A stretch of DNA of 64,000 nucleotides from Nocardioides agri (GTDB lineage Bacteria; Actinomycetota; Actinomycetes; Propionibacteriales; Nocardioidaceae): the NCBI RefSeq assembly GCF_013778305.1, contig NZ_JACEIC010000002.1, forward strand, positions 62,001-126,000, in the 5' to 3' direction. A program made the position numbers and the translations under genes. Positions 57,100 through 64,000 of this stretch are shown here, one piece after another; within the stretch, counting starts at the first letter, position 1; every line of letters starts with the position of its first letter. The notes under the pieces were generated by a model. It did no database searches, was not told the DNA's origin, and saw only the letters and a program-made list of their open reading frames with translations.

Positions 57100-57620
57100 G
57101 TCCACGCCTCTGCGAGCAGCGAGCGGGTGTCGGAGAGCAGCTGCGGCAGGGTCTTCGTGCCGGCGAGGACGGTGATGAAGTTCGCGTCGCCGGACCAGCG
57201 GGGTACGACGTGCTGGTGCAGGTGCTGCGACAGCGACCCGCCCGCGATCCCGCCGAGGTTGAGCCCGATGTTGAACGCGTGCGGGCCGCTGACCTCGCGC
57301 AGCACCCGCACGGCCTGCTGCGTCATCGCCATCACCTCGTTGGCCTCCTCGGTCGTGAGGTCCTCGAGCTCGGCGACGTGGCGGTGCGGCAGCACCATGA
57401 GGTGCCCGGGGTTGTAGGGGTGCAGGTTGAGCACCGCGAAGCACGTCTCGCCGCGGTGCACGACGAGGCTCTCCTCGAGCGGCCGGTCGGCCATCGAGCA
57501 GAAGGGACAGCCCTGCTGCTCGGCGGGCTCCGTCGGGACGATGTACGCCATCCGGTGCGGGGTCCAGAGGCGGTCGAAGCCCTCGAAGCCGTCGCGCTCC
57601 TGTCCCACGGGGTCGCTCAT
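57096..57620 (-). CDS. HIT-domain nucleotide hydrolase/transferase
   Basis: This 174-residue protein has the histidine triad QHLHQHVVPRW (His133, His135, His137) and N-terminal CPFC zinc-type pair (residues 38-41). It is of the HIT/Fhit class acting on dinucleotide polyphosphates or AMP conjugates. It is next to thrS-region genes and upstream of pgsA in many actinobacteria; here seven genes separate it from pgsA. Start ATG 57620. Confidence 0.92.
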   Translation of the reverse strand: MSDPVGQERDGFEGFDRLWTPHRMAYIVPTEPAEQQGCPFCSMADRPLEESLVVHRGETCFAVLNLHPYNPGHLMVLPHRHVAELEDLTTEEANEVMAMTQQAVRVLREVSGPHAFNIGLNLGGIAGGSLSQHLHQHVVPRWSGDANFITVLAGTKTLPQLLSDTRSLLAEAWT

Positions 57621-57643
57621 GCAGGCAACCCTAGGGTGAGCCC

Positions 57644-58117
57644 ATGGAGCTCCGACCCGCGCGTCCCGACGACATGGCGACCGTTGCGGACATCTGGCAC
57701 CGCGCCTGGCACGTCGCCCACCCCGGCCACGTGCCGGACGGGCTCACCCAGGGCCGGACCCTCGCGGCCTTCCACGAGCGCACGCCCAGCAGGGTCGCCG
57801 ACACCACGGTGGCCGAGGTCGACGGTGAGCTGGTCGGGTTCGCGATGGTCGCGGGAGACGAGGTGGAGCAGGTGTTCGTCGACCCCGACCGGCACGGCAC
57901 CGGCGTCGCCGGCCCGCTGCTCGCGGCTGCGGAGGAGCGGGTCGCAGAGGCGGGGTACGACGTGGCCTGGCTGGCCGTCGTGGTCGGCAACGCGCGCGCC
58001 CGCCGCTTCTACGAGAAGCACGGCTGGAGCGACGCCGGCGACCTCCCGTACGAGGTGAGCGCCGGCGGGACGACCTACGTCTCGCCGTGCCGCCGCTACG
58101 AGAAGCGCCTCCTCTAG
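57644..58117 (+). CDS. GNAT N-acetyltransferase
   Basis: This 157-residue protein has the acetyl-CoA-binding pattern VEQVFVDPDRHGTGVAGPLLAAAEE and the C-terminal NARARRFYEKHGWSDAG of the GNAT family. The substrate is unknown. It starts at ATG 57644 and its TAG shares the palindrome CTAG with the convergent lipoprotein stop. Confidence 0.88.
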   Translation: MELRPARPDDMATVADIWHRAWHVAHPGHVPDGLTQGRTLAAFHERTPSRVADTTVAEVDGELVGFAMVAGDEVEQVFVDPDRHGTGVAGPLLAAAEERVAEAGYDVAWLAVVVGNARARRFYEKHGWSDAGDLPYEVSAGGTTYVSPCRRYEKRLL

Positions 58118-59073
58118 TACTGCTGGAACCAGCGGCCGAGGTCGCTCACGCCGGGACAGGTGACGTCGTGGTCGCGCCGGTCGGCGACCCACTGCCCCAT
58201 CACCGGTTCTCCGCCCTGGATCATCCAGTCGTCGCCGCATCGCGCCAGCGCCTCCTCCTGAGAGGTCTGGCCGGCGGCGCGCCACTCGGGCACCCGGAGC
58301 GCGAGGTCGCCGACCACGTCGCTCCACAGGAGCGGGGTCGAGTAGACGCCGACGGCATAGCCGGCGTCCGTGTAGCCACGCGCCGACCCCTGCACGACGG
58401 CCGCGTTCGCCGTCAGGTCGTCGCTCCACTCGAAGTCCGGCACGTGCTCCACGTCGAGCCACACGCTCGGGGAGGCGAGGCCCGCGGCGCGCATCGTCGC
58501 GACGTTGGCCAGCGCCTGCTGGTAGCCGGCGTTCGCCAGTGCGCCCAGGTCGGTGGCGGCGTCGAACGGGCCGCGGCCGCCGTACGCCGCGACCTGCTCC
58601 TCGGACGGCTGGCTGACCACGGCGTACGCCGCTGCGAGCAGGTGCCGCTCGCGGATCCAGGCCACCTGGTCGGCGAGGCAGGGGTTGGCGGTGAAGCCGG
58701 GGCCGTTGGTCAGCCCGACCACGACGTACCGCGCCTGCGGGAGCGGCATCGGCCGGCCGAGCGTGCGCCGCTCGGGGATCCCGAGCCCCTCGGGGCACTG
58801 CGGCCAGCCGATGTCCGCGCCCAGCACCGGCCGGCCGCCGGCCGTGGCTGGGTCCGTGACGGAGGCCGTGGCGGTCGGCACGGGCAGCTCCGCGGCACGC
58901 TGCTCGGCGAGCTGCGCGAGCGCCTGGAGCCGCGCCGCCTCGGGGTCCGCCGTGGGCGTGACGACCGCCGTCGGCCTCGGCGAGGCGGACGGCTCCGGCG
59001 CTGCCTCGGGGTCGGACGAGCAGCCTGCGAGCAGCGCGACCGCGGCGACGAGCACCGCGGCGCGCCGGATCAC
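58114..59073 (-). CDS. Lipoprotein of a conserved actinobacterial family, glycoside-hydrolase-like
   Basis: This 319-residue protein has a lipobox ALLAGC (Cys18), a Ser/Pro/Thr/Glu-rich tether and a C-terminal domain starting [45 protein letters not shown]. It has [12 protein letters not shown], with a possible catalytic acid, and four or more Cys. The TIM-barrel look of the domain suggests a GH25 or Rv2525c-like hydrolase; I cannot name it. GTG 59073 overlaps the thrS stop. It is likely anchored in the membrane and may act on the cell wall. Confidence 0.75.
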   Translation of the reverse strand: MIRRAAVLVAAVALLAGCSSDPEAAPEPSASPRPTAVVTPTADPEAARLQALAQLAEQRAAELPVPTATASVTDPATAGGRPVLGADIGWPQCPEGLGIPERRTLGRPMPLPQARYVVVGLTNGPGFTANPCLADQVAWIRERHLLAAAYAVVSQPSEEQVAAYGGRGPFDAATDLGALANAGYQQALANVATMRAAGLASPSVWLDVEHVPDFEWSDDLTANAAVVQGSARGYTDAGYAVGVYSTPLLWSDVVGDLALRVPEWRAAGQTSQEEALARCGDDWMIQGGEPVMGQWVADRRDHDVTCPGVSDLGRWFQQY

Positions 59074-61058
59074 ACCTGCTCGCGCGAGGCGACCGCGTCG
59101 GCGACCCGCTGGATCGCCTCGTCGAGCGGCACCCCGTTGTCCTGGCGGCCGTCGCGGTAGCGGAAGGAGACCGCGCCCGCCGCCACGTCGTCGGCGCCGG
59201 CGATGACCATGAACGGCACCTTCTGCAGCTGCGCGTTGCGGATCTTCTTCTGCATCCGGTCGTCGGAGTCGTCGACCTCCACCCGGATCCCACGGGCCCG
59301 CATCTGCTTGGCGACGTCGTGCAGGTAGTCGGCGAAGGTGTCGGCGACCGGGATGGCCTGCACCTGCACGGGCGCGAGCCACGGGGGGAATGCGCCGGCG
59401 TAGTGCTCGACGAGGACGCCGAAGAAGCGCTCCAGCGAGCCGAACTTCGCGGAGTGGATCATCACCGGCTGCTGACGGGAGCCGTCGGCGGCCGTGTAGT
59501 GCAGGTCGAAGCCCTTCGGCTGGTTGAAGTCGTACTGGATCGTCGACATCTGCCAGGTCCGGCCGATCGCGTCGCGCGCCTGCACGGAGATCTTGGGGCC
59601 GTAGAACGCGGCCCCGCCGGGGTCCGGCACCAGGTCGAGGCCGGAGCCGACCGCGACGTCCTCGAGGACCTTGGTGGCAGTCGCCCAGTCCTCGTCGGTG
59701 CCGACGAACTTGTCCGGCTTGGAGTCGTCGCGGGTCGACAGCTCGAGGTAGAAGTCGTCGATCCCGAAGTCACGCAGCAGACCGAGCACGAAGTCGAGCA
59801 GGTGCTTGACCTCGTCCGGCGCCTGCTCGGGGGTGACGTAGGAGTGCGAGTCGTCCTGGGTCAGGCCGCGGACGCGGGTCAGCCCGTGGACGACGCCGGA
59901 CTTCTCGTAGCGGTAGACCGACCCGAACTCGAAGAGCCGCAGCGGCAGCTCGCGGTAGGACCGCCCGCGCGACCTGAAGATCAAGTTGTGCATCGGGCAG
60001 TTCATGGCCTTGAGGTAGTAGTTGGCGCCCTCGAACTCCATCGGCGGGAACATGGTGTCCGCGTAGTACGGCAGGTGCCCGGAGGTGTGGAACAGCCCCT
60101 CCTTCGAGATGTGCGGGGTCCCGACGTACTGGAACCCCTCCTCGATGTGGCGCTGGCGGACGTAGTCCTCCATCTCGCGCTTGATGACCCCGCCCTTGGG
60201 GTGGAACACCGCCAGGCCCGAGCCGATCTCGTCCGGGAAGCTGAAGAGGTCGAGCTCGCGGCCGAGCTTGCGGTGGTCGCGCCGCTCGGCCTCCTCGATC
60301 CGGTGCAGGTGCTCCTCGAGCGCCTCCTTGGACTCCCAGGCGGTGCCGTAGATGCGCTGCAGCTGCTTGTTCTTCTCGTCGCCGCGCCAGTACGCCGCCG
60401 CGGTGCGCATCAGCTTGAACGCCGGGATCCGCTTGGTGGTCGGCAGGTGCGGGCCGCGGCACAGGTCGCCCCAGGCGACCTCGCCGTTGCGGCGCACGTT
60501 GTCGTAGATCGTGAGCTCGCCGGCGCCGACCTCGACGCTGGCCCCCTCGGCGGCGTCGTCGGACTTGCCCGAGCCCTTGAGCCCGATCAGCTCGATCTTG
60601 TAGGGCTCGTCCTTGAGCTCGCCGATCGCGTCGTGGTCGGTGGTGACGCGGCGCTCGAACCGCTGGCCCTCCTTGATGATCTTCCGCATCGCGGTCTCGA
60701 TCTTCGCGAGGTCCTCGGGCACGAACGGGGTCTCGACGTCGAAGTCGTAGTAGAAGCCGTCCTGCACCGGCGGTCCGATGCCGAGCTTCGCCTCGGGGTA
60801 GAGCTGCTGCACGGCCTGCGCCATCACGTGCGCGGTCGAGTGCCGCAGGATGTCGTGACCGTCCTTGCTGTCGATGGCCACGCCCTCGACCTCGTCGCCG
60901 TCGGCGAGCTCGTAGGACAGGTCCTTGAGCCCGCCGTTGACGCGCGCGGCGACGATCGAGGGGTCCTCGGCGAAGAGCTCCCACGCCTTGGTGCCCGTCG
61001 TCACCGACCGGTCCTCACGCGCGTCGGCGTGGGCGAGGACGATCTTCAGGTCGGACAC
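59070..61058 (-). CDS. thrS: Threonyl-tRNA synthetase
   Basis: ThrRS charges tRNA-Thr. The 662-residue protein has the N-terminal TGS region, editing domain with [11 protein letters not shown] (HxxxH) and the catalytic core with zinc ligands in [11 protein letters not shown], motif 2 in [24 protein letters not shown], then the anticodon-binding domain. The GTG at 61058 has AGGAG six bases upstream. A 9-bp-arm hairpin lies just upstream in the leader. It overlaps the lipoprotein start by 4 bp. Confidence 0.97.
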   Translation of the reverse strand: MSDLKIVLAHADAREDRSVTTGTKAWELFAEDPSIVAARVNGGLKDLSYELADGDEVEGVAIDSKDGHDILRHSTAHVMAQAVQQLYPEAKLGIGPPVQDGFYYDFDVETPFVPEDLAKIETAMRKIIKEGQRFERRVTTDHDAIGELKDEPYKIELIGLKGSGKSDDAAEGASVEVGAGELTIYDNVRRNGEVAWGDLCRGPHLPTTKRIPAFKLMRTAAAYWRGDEKNKQLQRIYGTAWESKEALEEHLHRIEEAERRDHRKLGRELDLFSFPDEIGSGLAVFHPKGGVIKREMEDYVRQRHIEEGFQYVGTPHISKEGLFHTSGHLPYYADTMFPPMEFEGANYYLKAMNCPMHNLIFRSRGRSYRELPLRLFEFGSVYRYEKSGVVHGLTRVRGLTQDDSHSYVTPEQAPDEVKHLLDFVLGLLRDFGIDDFYLELSTRDDSKPDKFVGTDEDWATATKVLEDVAVGSGLDLVPDPGGAAFYGPKISVQARDAIGRTWQMSTIQYDFNQPKGFDLHYTAADGSRQQPVMIHSAKFGSLERFFGVLVEHYAGAFPPWLAPVQVQAIPVADTFADYLHDVAKQMRARGIRVEVDDSDDRMQKKIRNAQLQKVPFMVIAGADDVAAGAVSFRYRDGRQDNGVPLDEAIQRVADAVASREQV

Positions 61059-61072
61059 GGGTGCTCCTTGTC

Positions 61073-61115
61073 GTGGGGGACGGACCCCTCGATCGTATCG
61101 ACCGCGGTCCCCCAC
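61073..61115 (-). promoter_or_regulatory. Hairpin in the thrS leader
   Basis: GTGGGGGAC (61073-61081) pairs perfectly with GTCCCCCAC (61107-61115). A CGATCG palindrome lies in the loop, which also holds TACGAT as a possible -10. It could be a leader hairpin near the thrS ribosome binding site or only a palindrome; no T-box sequence is recognisable. Confidence 0.35.
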
Positions 61116-61223
61116 CCGCGCGGCGGTTTCCGACCAGGGCGCCGGTACGCCGCCCGCTGGACGAGGCCGTTCACGAATCAGGCCCCGGTCCGGTCTTCTG
61201 CGCCCGCGTCCTAGCGTTGTGCC

Positions 61224-61679
61224 GTGGACGTGAACCTCGACGACCCCCGCCGCGACGACGTGAGCGCGCTGCTCCAGCAGCACCTCGACGACATGCACTC
61301 CGAGTCGCCTCCGGAGAGCGTCCACGCCCTCGACCTCGACGCGCTGACCGCGCCCGGCATCACGTTCGTCACCGCACGAGCGGACGGCGTGCTGCTCGGC
61401 TGCGGCGCGATCAAGGTCGTCGCCGACCACGGCGAGATCAAGTCGATGCGCACCACGGACACCGCCCGCGGCCGCGGCGTCGCGACCGCGGTGCTCGGCT
61501 GGCTGCTGGAGGAGGCACGGCGCCGGGGCCTGACCCGGGTCAGCCTCGAGACCGGCACGCAGGACTACTTCGCGTCCGCCGTCCGGCTCTACCAGCGGCA
61601 CGGCTTCGTCGACTGCGGCCCGTTCGGCGACTACCGCCTCGACCCCTACTCCCGCTTCATGACCATCGCCCTGGACTGA
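61224..61679 (+). CDS. GNAT N-acetyltransferase
   Basis: This 151-residue protein has the acetyl-CoA pattern [25 protein letters not shown] and the C-terminal [20 protein letters not shown]. It resembles YedL-type acetyltransferases. GTG 61224 starts the gene after a 165-bp gap from thrS. A terminator follows five bases after the stop. Confidence 0.9.
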   Translation: MDVNLDDPRRDDVSALLQQHLDDMHSESPPESVHALDLDALTAPGITFVTARADGVLLGCGAIKVVADHGEIKSMRTTDTARGRGVATAVLGWLLEEARRRGLTRVSLETGTQDYFASAVRLYQRHGFVDCGPFGDYRLDPYSRFMTIALD

Positions 61680-61683
61680 CAGC

Positions 61684-61716
61684 AGAAGGCCCCCACGCTG
61701 AGCGTGAGGGCCTTCT
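61684..61716. terminator. Bidirectional terminator between GNAT gene and tRNA-Val
   Basis: AGAAGGCCCCCACGCT and its complement (one mismatch) form a 16-bp stem. It lies between the convergent acetyltransferase and tRNA-Val(CAC) genes. Confidence 0.8.
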
Positions 61717-61722
61717 CGACGG

Positions 61723-61794
61723 TGGGCGATACTGGGTTCGAACCAGTGACCTCTTCGGTGTGAACGAAGCGCGCTACCACTGCGCCAATCGCCC
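61723..61794 (-). tRNA. tRNA-Val(CAC)
   Basis: The 72-base gene folds into a cloverleaf. The anticodon loop TTCACAC sits on a CTTCG/CGAAG stem, giving anticodon CAC, and the T loop is GGTTCGAACCC. The acceptor stem is GGGCGAT/ATCGCCC with discriminator A. Only CC, not CCA, follows it in the DNA. It differs from the tRNA-Val(GAC) gene at 63455 in only a few bases. Confidence 0.95.
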
Positions 61795-61886
61795 GTGCGG
61801 AGAGCGACTCTAGCCCAAACTCCGGCACCGATCACATTCGGGGTGCCAGCCGCGTCACGTACGGCTCGCCCGCCCGTCTCGTCTTC

Positions 61887-62309
61887 GTGAACCAGCCGAG
61901 CTCGCCCCACGTCACCCAGCGCGTCGGGCTCCAGTGCCTGGACGCTCGGGGCCGCAGCGTCGAGCTGCCGGCCGGGCTGCGGTACGACCCGCTCGACCCG
62001 TGGGCGGTGGAGATCGCCTTCGGCCGAACGGGCGAGGAGGTCCGCTGGCTGATCGGTCGGGAGCTGCTCATGGTCGGCCGCACCGACCCCGTCGGCGAGG
62101 GCGACGTGCTGGTGTCGCCGAGCATCGACGAGCGGGGGCGCGCCTCGGTGATCCTCGAGCTGTGCTCGCCCAGCGGCCGGCTGATCGCGCAGCTGTCCAC
62201 CAGGGAGCTCACGGCGTTCCTGGACCGCACGGTCGCAGCAGTGCCACCCGGCACCGAGCAGGTCGACCTCGACAGGCTGGTCGCAGCCCTCGTCTCAGCC
62301 TCCGAGTAG
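61887..62309 (+). CDS. SsgA-family sporulation/cell division regulator
   Basis: This 140-residue protein matches the SsgA-like family (SALP): [34 protein letters not shown] and [34 protein letters not shown]. In Streptomyces these proteins control septum placement and cell-wall remodelling. The GTG at 61887 fits; the 3' end overlaps the PabC-like gene by 15 bp. Related proteins occur in non-sporulating actinobacteria as well. Confidence 0.85.
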   Translation: MNQPSSPHVTQRVGLQCLDARGRSVELPAGLRYDPLDPWAVEIAFGRTGEEVRWLIGRELLMVGRTDPVGEGDVLVSPSIDERGRASVILELCSPSGRLIAQLSTRELTAFLDRTVAAVPPGTEQVDLDRLVAALVSASE

Positions 62310-63116
62310 CTCCGGCTCGCGCTGGCGCCAGAGCGCGGCCACCTCGGCCGTGACCGGCCCGGGAGCTGCCAGAGGGCGGCCGTCCCAGCTCGCCACCGCC
62401 TGCACGTCACGGGTGGTCGAGGCGAGGAACACCTCGGTGGCGTCGGCCACCACCTCGATCGGCTCGTCGACCTCGCGGCCGCCGTACCACTCCAGGATCA
62501 GCGCCCGGGTCACCCCGGCCAGGCAGCCGCTCGCCAGCGTCGGCGTGCGCAGCTCGCCGTCGACCACGTAGAAGACGTTGGAGCCGGTGCCCTCGCACAG
62601 GTGACCTGCCAGGTTGGCGAAGATCGCCTCGCTGGCGCCAGCCTCGCGGGCCACGGCGAGCGCGACGACGTTCTCGGCGTACGACGTCGACTTCACGCCG
62701 GCGAGCGCCCCGCGCTCGTTGCGCGGCCAGGGCACCGTCACCACCGCGGTCGTCTCGGACCAGGGCGCCATCGCGTCGGCGGCCACCACGACGGTGGGCG
62801 GCGCGTCCCCGCGGCCCGACCCCATCGGCGCCGGCCCACCCGTCACGGTGATCCGCAGCCGTCCGAGCGGCAGGTCGGCGCCGTCGAGGACAGCGGCCAC
62901 CCCACGGCGTACGTCGTCGTCGTCGACCCCGGTCAACCCGAGCGCCTCGGCCGACCGCTGCAGCCGAGCCAGGTGCCGGTCGAGCGCGAACGGCCGACCG
63001 TGGACGACCTTGATCGCCTCGAACACCCCGTCGCCGACGGTGAGCCCGTGGTCGGTCACGGACACCGCCGGTCCGGTCGGGTCGGCGAGCAGAGCACCGT
63101 TCAACCACACGCGCAT
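62295..63116 (-). CDS. pabC: Aminodeoxychorismate lyase / class IV aminotransferase
   Basis: This 273-residue PLP enzyme of fold type IV has DHGLTVGDGVFEAIKV (22-37), GVKSTSYAENVVAL with the Schiff-base Lys, EAIFANLAGHLCEGTGSNVF, and GCLAGVTRALIL near residue 207. PabC releases 4-aminobenzoate for folate. A D-amino acid or branched-chain aminotransferase is an alternative because the family is hard to split by sequence. No pabA/pabB gene is nearby. It converges on the SsgA-like gene. Confidence 0.8.
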   Translation of the reverse strand: MRVWLNGALLADPTGPAVSVTDHGLTVGDGVFEAIKVVHGRPFALDRHLARLQRSAEALGLTGVDDDDVRRGVAAVLDGADLPLGRLRITVTGGPAPMGSGRGDAPPTVVVAADAMAPWSETTAVVTVPWPRNERGALAGVKSTSYAENVVALAVAREAGASEAIFANLAGHLCEGTGSNVFYVVDGELRTPTLASGCLAGVTRALILEWYGGREVDEPIEVVADATEVFLASTTRDVQAVASWDGRPLAAPGPVTAEVAALWRQREPELLGG

Positions 63117-63181
63117 GCCGTCACCCTAGGCGCGCAGCGGGCGCCCGACCGATGCCGCAACTCGCCCGAGGGGGGTGGATT

Positions 63182-63209
63182 TTGCATGGTCTGGGGCATC
63201 GGCTACTGT
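63182..63209 (+). promoter_or_regulatory. Probable promoter for the Gly-Cys-Val tRNA cluster
   Basis: TTGCAT (63182-63187) and TACTGT (63204-63209) are spaced by 16 bases, with the tRNA-Gly gene starting 39 bases later. The boxes fit a primary sigma factor promoter. Confidence 0.6.
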
Positions 63210-63248
63210 TCTGACCGCACGCCGACCGGGTGACCGGACGGAGCGCAA

Positions 63249-63321
63249 GCGGACGTAGCTCAGTTGGTAGAGCGCAACCTTGCCAAGGTTGAGGTCGCGA
63301 GTTCGAGCCTCGTCGTCCGCT
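63249..63321 (+). tRNA. tRNA-Gly(GCC)
   Basis: The 73-base gene has acceptor stem GCGGACG/CGTCCGC, anticodon loop TTGCCAA on a CAACC/GGTTG stem, anticodon GCC, and T loop GTTCGAGCC. CCA is not encoded. Confidence 0.96.
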
Positions 63322-63352
63322 CGGAGAGGTCTCTCCCAGGTTTGGCCTCCAC

Positions 63353-63423
63353 GGTGGGTTGGCCGAGAGGCGAGGCAACGGACTGCAAATCCGTGTACAC
63401 GGGTTCAAATCCCGTACCCACCT
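63353..63423 (+). tRNA. tRNA-Cys(GCA)
   Basis: The 71-base gene has acceptor stem GGTGGGT/ACCCACC, anticodon loop CTGCAAA on an ACGGA/TCCGT stem, anticodon GCA, discriminator U, the identity base for tRNA-Cys, and T loop GTTCAAATC. CCA follows at 63424-63426. Confidence 0.96.
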
Positions 63424-63454
63424 CCATGCAGTCCCTCCCCACAATTCAAGACCC

Positions 63455-63526
63455 GGGCGATTGGCGCAGCGGTAGCGCGCTTCCTTGACACGGAAGAGGT
63501 CACTGGTTCAAACCCAGTATCGCCCA
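63455..63526 (+). tRNA. tRNA-Val(GAC)
   Basis: The 72-base gene has acceptor stem GGGCGAT/ATCGCCC, anticodon loop TTGACAC on CTTCC/GGAAG, anticodon GAC, and discriminator A. CCA is encoded at 63527-63529. It is nearly identical to tRNA-Val(CAC) at 61723 outside the anticodon arm. Confidence 0.96.
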
Positions 63527-63536
63527 CCAGCAACGT

Positions 63537-63574
63537 AAGACCCCTGACCTGCGGAGACGCAGTCCAGGGGTCTT
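63537..63574 (+). terminator. Terminator after the tRNA cluster
   Basis: AAGACCCCTG and CAGGGGTCTT pair perfectly, with an inner CTGCG-GAGA-CGCAG stem. It lies 8 bases after the CCA of tRNA-Val(GAC) and ends in CTTG. It fits a factor-independent terminator. Confidence 0.8.
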
Positions 63575-63717
63575 GTGCATGTCCATCCGTGTCGGACCGT
63601 GCGCCCCTCTCGAAAGAGCCGAGTCGCCTCGAGAAGTGGGAGACCGAGCGAGTCGCCGCCGGAGTGACGCGCCGCACGGGAGGTGTCGGCGATCACCGCA
63701 CCGGGTATCACCAGCGC

Positions 63718-63918
63718 ATGAACTCCGAGTTCCTGAGCTGGGAGGTCGCTCGGTGCCCAGCCTGTGGGCGACGGTCGATGGTCGTCACCTACGAAGGGCT
63801 GGCCGACCCCGCCCGACCCGAGGTGGCGGTCGTGTGGCTGCCGACCCACGGCGCCTGCGAGCACGGGTGCGACACGCACGACCACATGCTGCCGGGGCTC
63901 TCCCACGACGCCGCCTGA
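63718..63918 (+). CDS. Small Cys-rich protein of unknown function
   Basis: This 66-residue candidate has CPACGRR (Cys pair) and a later CEHGCDTH with two Cys, which could bind zinc. The start is ATG 63718. I see no family. It is short and its ribosome binding site is weak, so it is less sure than its neighbours. Confidence 0.5.
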   Translation: MNSEFLSWEVARCPACGRRSMVVTYEGLADPARPEVAVVWLPTHGACEHGCDTHDHMLPGLSHDAA

Positions 63919-63930
63919 CCCGCCCCTCGG

Positions 63931-64000
63931 TCAGTCGTCGTACGCCGGGAGGGTGAAGCGGAAGACCGACCCCTGCCCGACGGGGTTCGGCAGGGCCTCG
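63931..64000 (-). CDS. C-terminal end of a sensor histidine kinase (cut by window edge)
   Basis: The last 22 codons before the stop at 63931-63933 read EALPNPVGQGSVFRFTLPAYDD. The GxGSxFxFxLP pattern is the end of HATPase domains of two-component kinases. The rest of the gene lies beyond the right edge. Confidence 0.75.
   Translation of the reverse strand, partial: EALPNPVGQGSVFRFTLPAYDD

Noticed and set aside
61059..61223. A T-box riboswitch before thrS
   Set aside because: The conserved T-box antiterminator sequence is not visible; only a simple hairpin is.

Overview
The window is chromosomal DNA from a high-GC Gram-positive bacterium (Actinomycetota). Frequent GTG/TTG starts, strong G/C third positions, the gene order hisS-aspS ... 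alaS-ruvX-mltG-aroE-aroC-aroK-aroB ... efp-nusB ... pyrR-pyrB-pyrC, the block thrS-HIT-pgsA-pdxS-pdxT-yebC-ruvCAB-yajC-secD-secF-apt-relA, an SsgA-like gene and a LexA box of actinobacterial type all fit. I infer a relative of Nocardioides; the sequence alone does not prove the genus. I see no insertion sequence, prophage, CRISPR array or replication origin.

Layout, right to left because most genes are on the minus strand. 61.2-64 kb: four tRNA genes (two Val, Gly, Cys), an SsgA-like regulator, a PabC-like enzyme, a small zinc-ribbon-like protein and the tail of a sensor kinase. 57.1-61.1 kb: thrS, a lipoprotein, a GNAT acetyltransferase and a HIT protein. 50.3-57.1 kb: an inserted-looking block with an inositol-monophosphatase-like gene and a xylose locus (xylA diverging from an ABC transporter and a ROK regulator around a perfect operator palindrome). 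48.7-50.3 kb: pgsA-like and pdxS. 45.3-48.6 kb: a five-gene cassette of two SipW-type signal peptidases and their probable substrates, lying between pdxS and pdxT. 35.3-45.3 kb: pdxT, yebC, ruvCAB, yajC-secDF, apt and relA. 29.9-35.2 kb: a DUF349 protein, a metallo-beta-lactamase-fold hydrolase, hisS and aspS. 23.4-29.8 kb: a complete oligopeptide ABC transporter operon. 9.4-23.4 kb: rarA, two small membrane proteins, alaS, ruvX, mltG, the shikimate genes with an embedded prepilin-peptidase-like gene, a collagen-like secreted protein, a SIMPL protein, efp and nusB. 1-9.4 kb: a flavin oxidoreductase, an exported PLP-enzyme lipoprotein, a ParA-like ATPase, a quinone oxidoreductase, a sulfite-oxidase-fold enzyme with its cytochrome b partner, then pyrR-pyrB-pyrC (cut by the window edge).

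Much of the window is housekeeping: pyrimidine, shikimate/chorismate and pyridoxal phosphate synthesis, tRNA charging, Holliday-junction repair, Sec export and the stringent response. Tight 1-4 bp start/stop overlaps (ATGA, GTGA, TGATG) show these genes run in translationally coupled operons and fix many start codons.

The least ordinary part is the 45.3-48.6 kb cassette. It encodes two Ser/His signal peptidases of the archaeal/ER/SipW type, two proteins with SipW-class signal peptides, an unknown exported protein, and a peptidase fused to what looks like its own SipW-class signal sequence plus a fibronectin-like domain. A 7-bp-arm hairpin covers the ribosome binding site of its first gene. 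Secondary points of interest are a 102-bp tandem duplication with 19-bp stems after the xylose locus, a start-codon hairpin on the collagen-like gene, and a periplasmic PLP-dependent lipoprotein.
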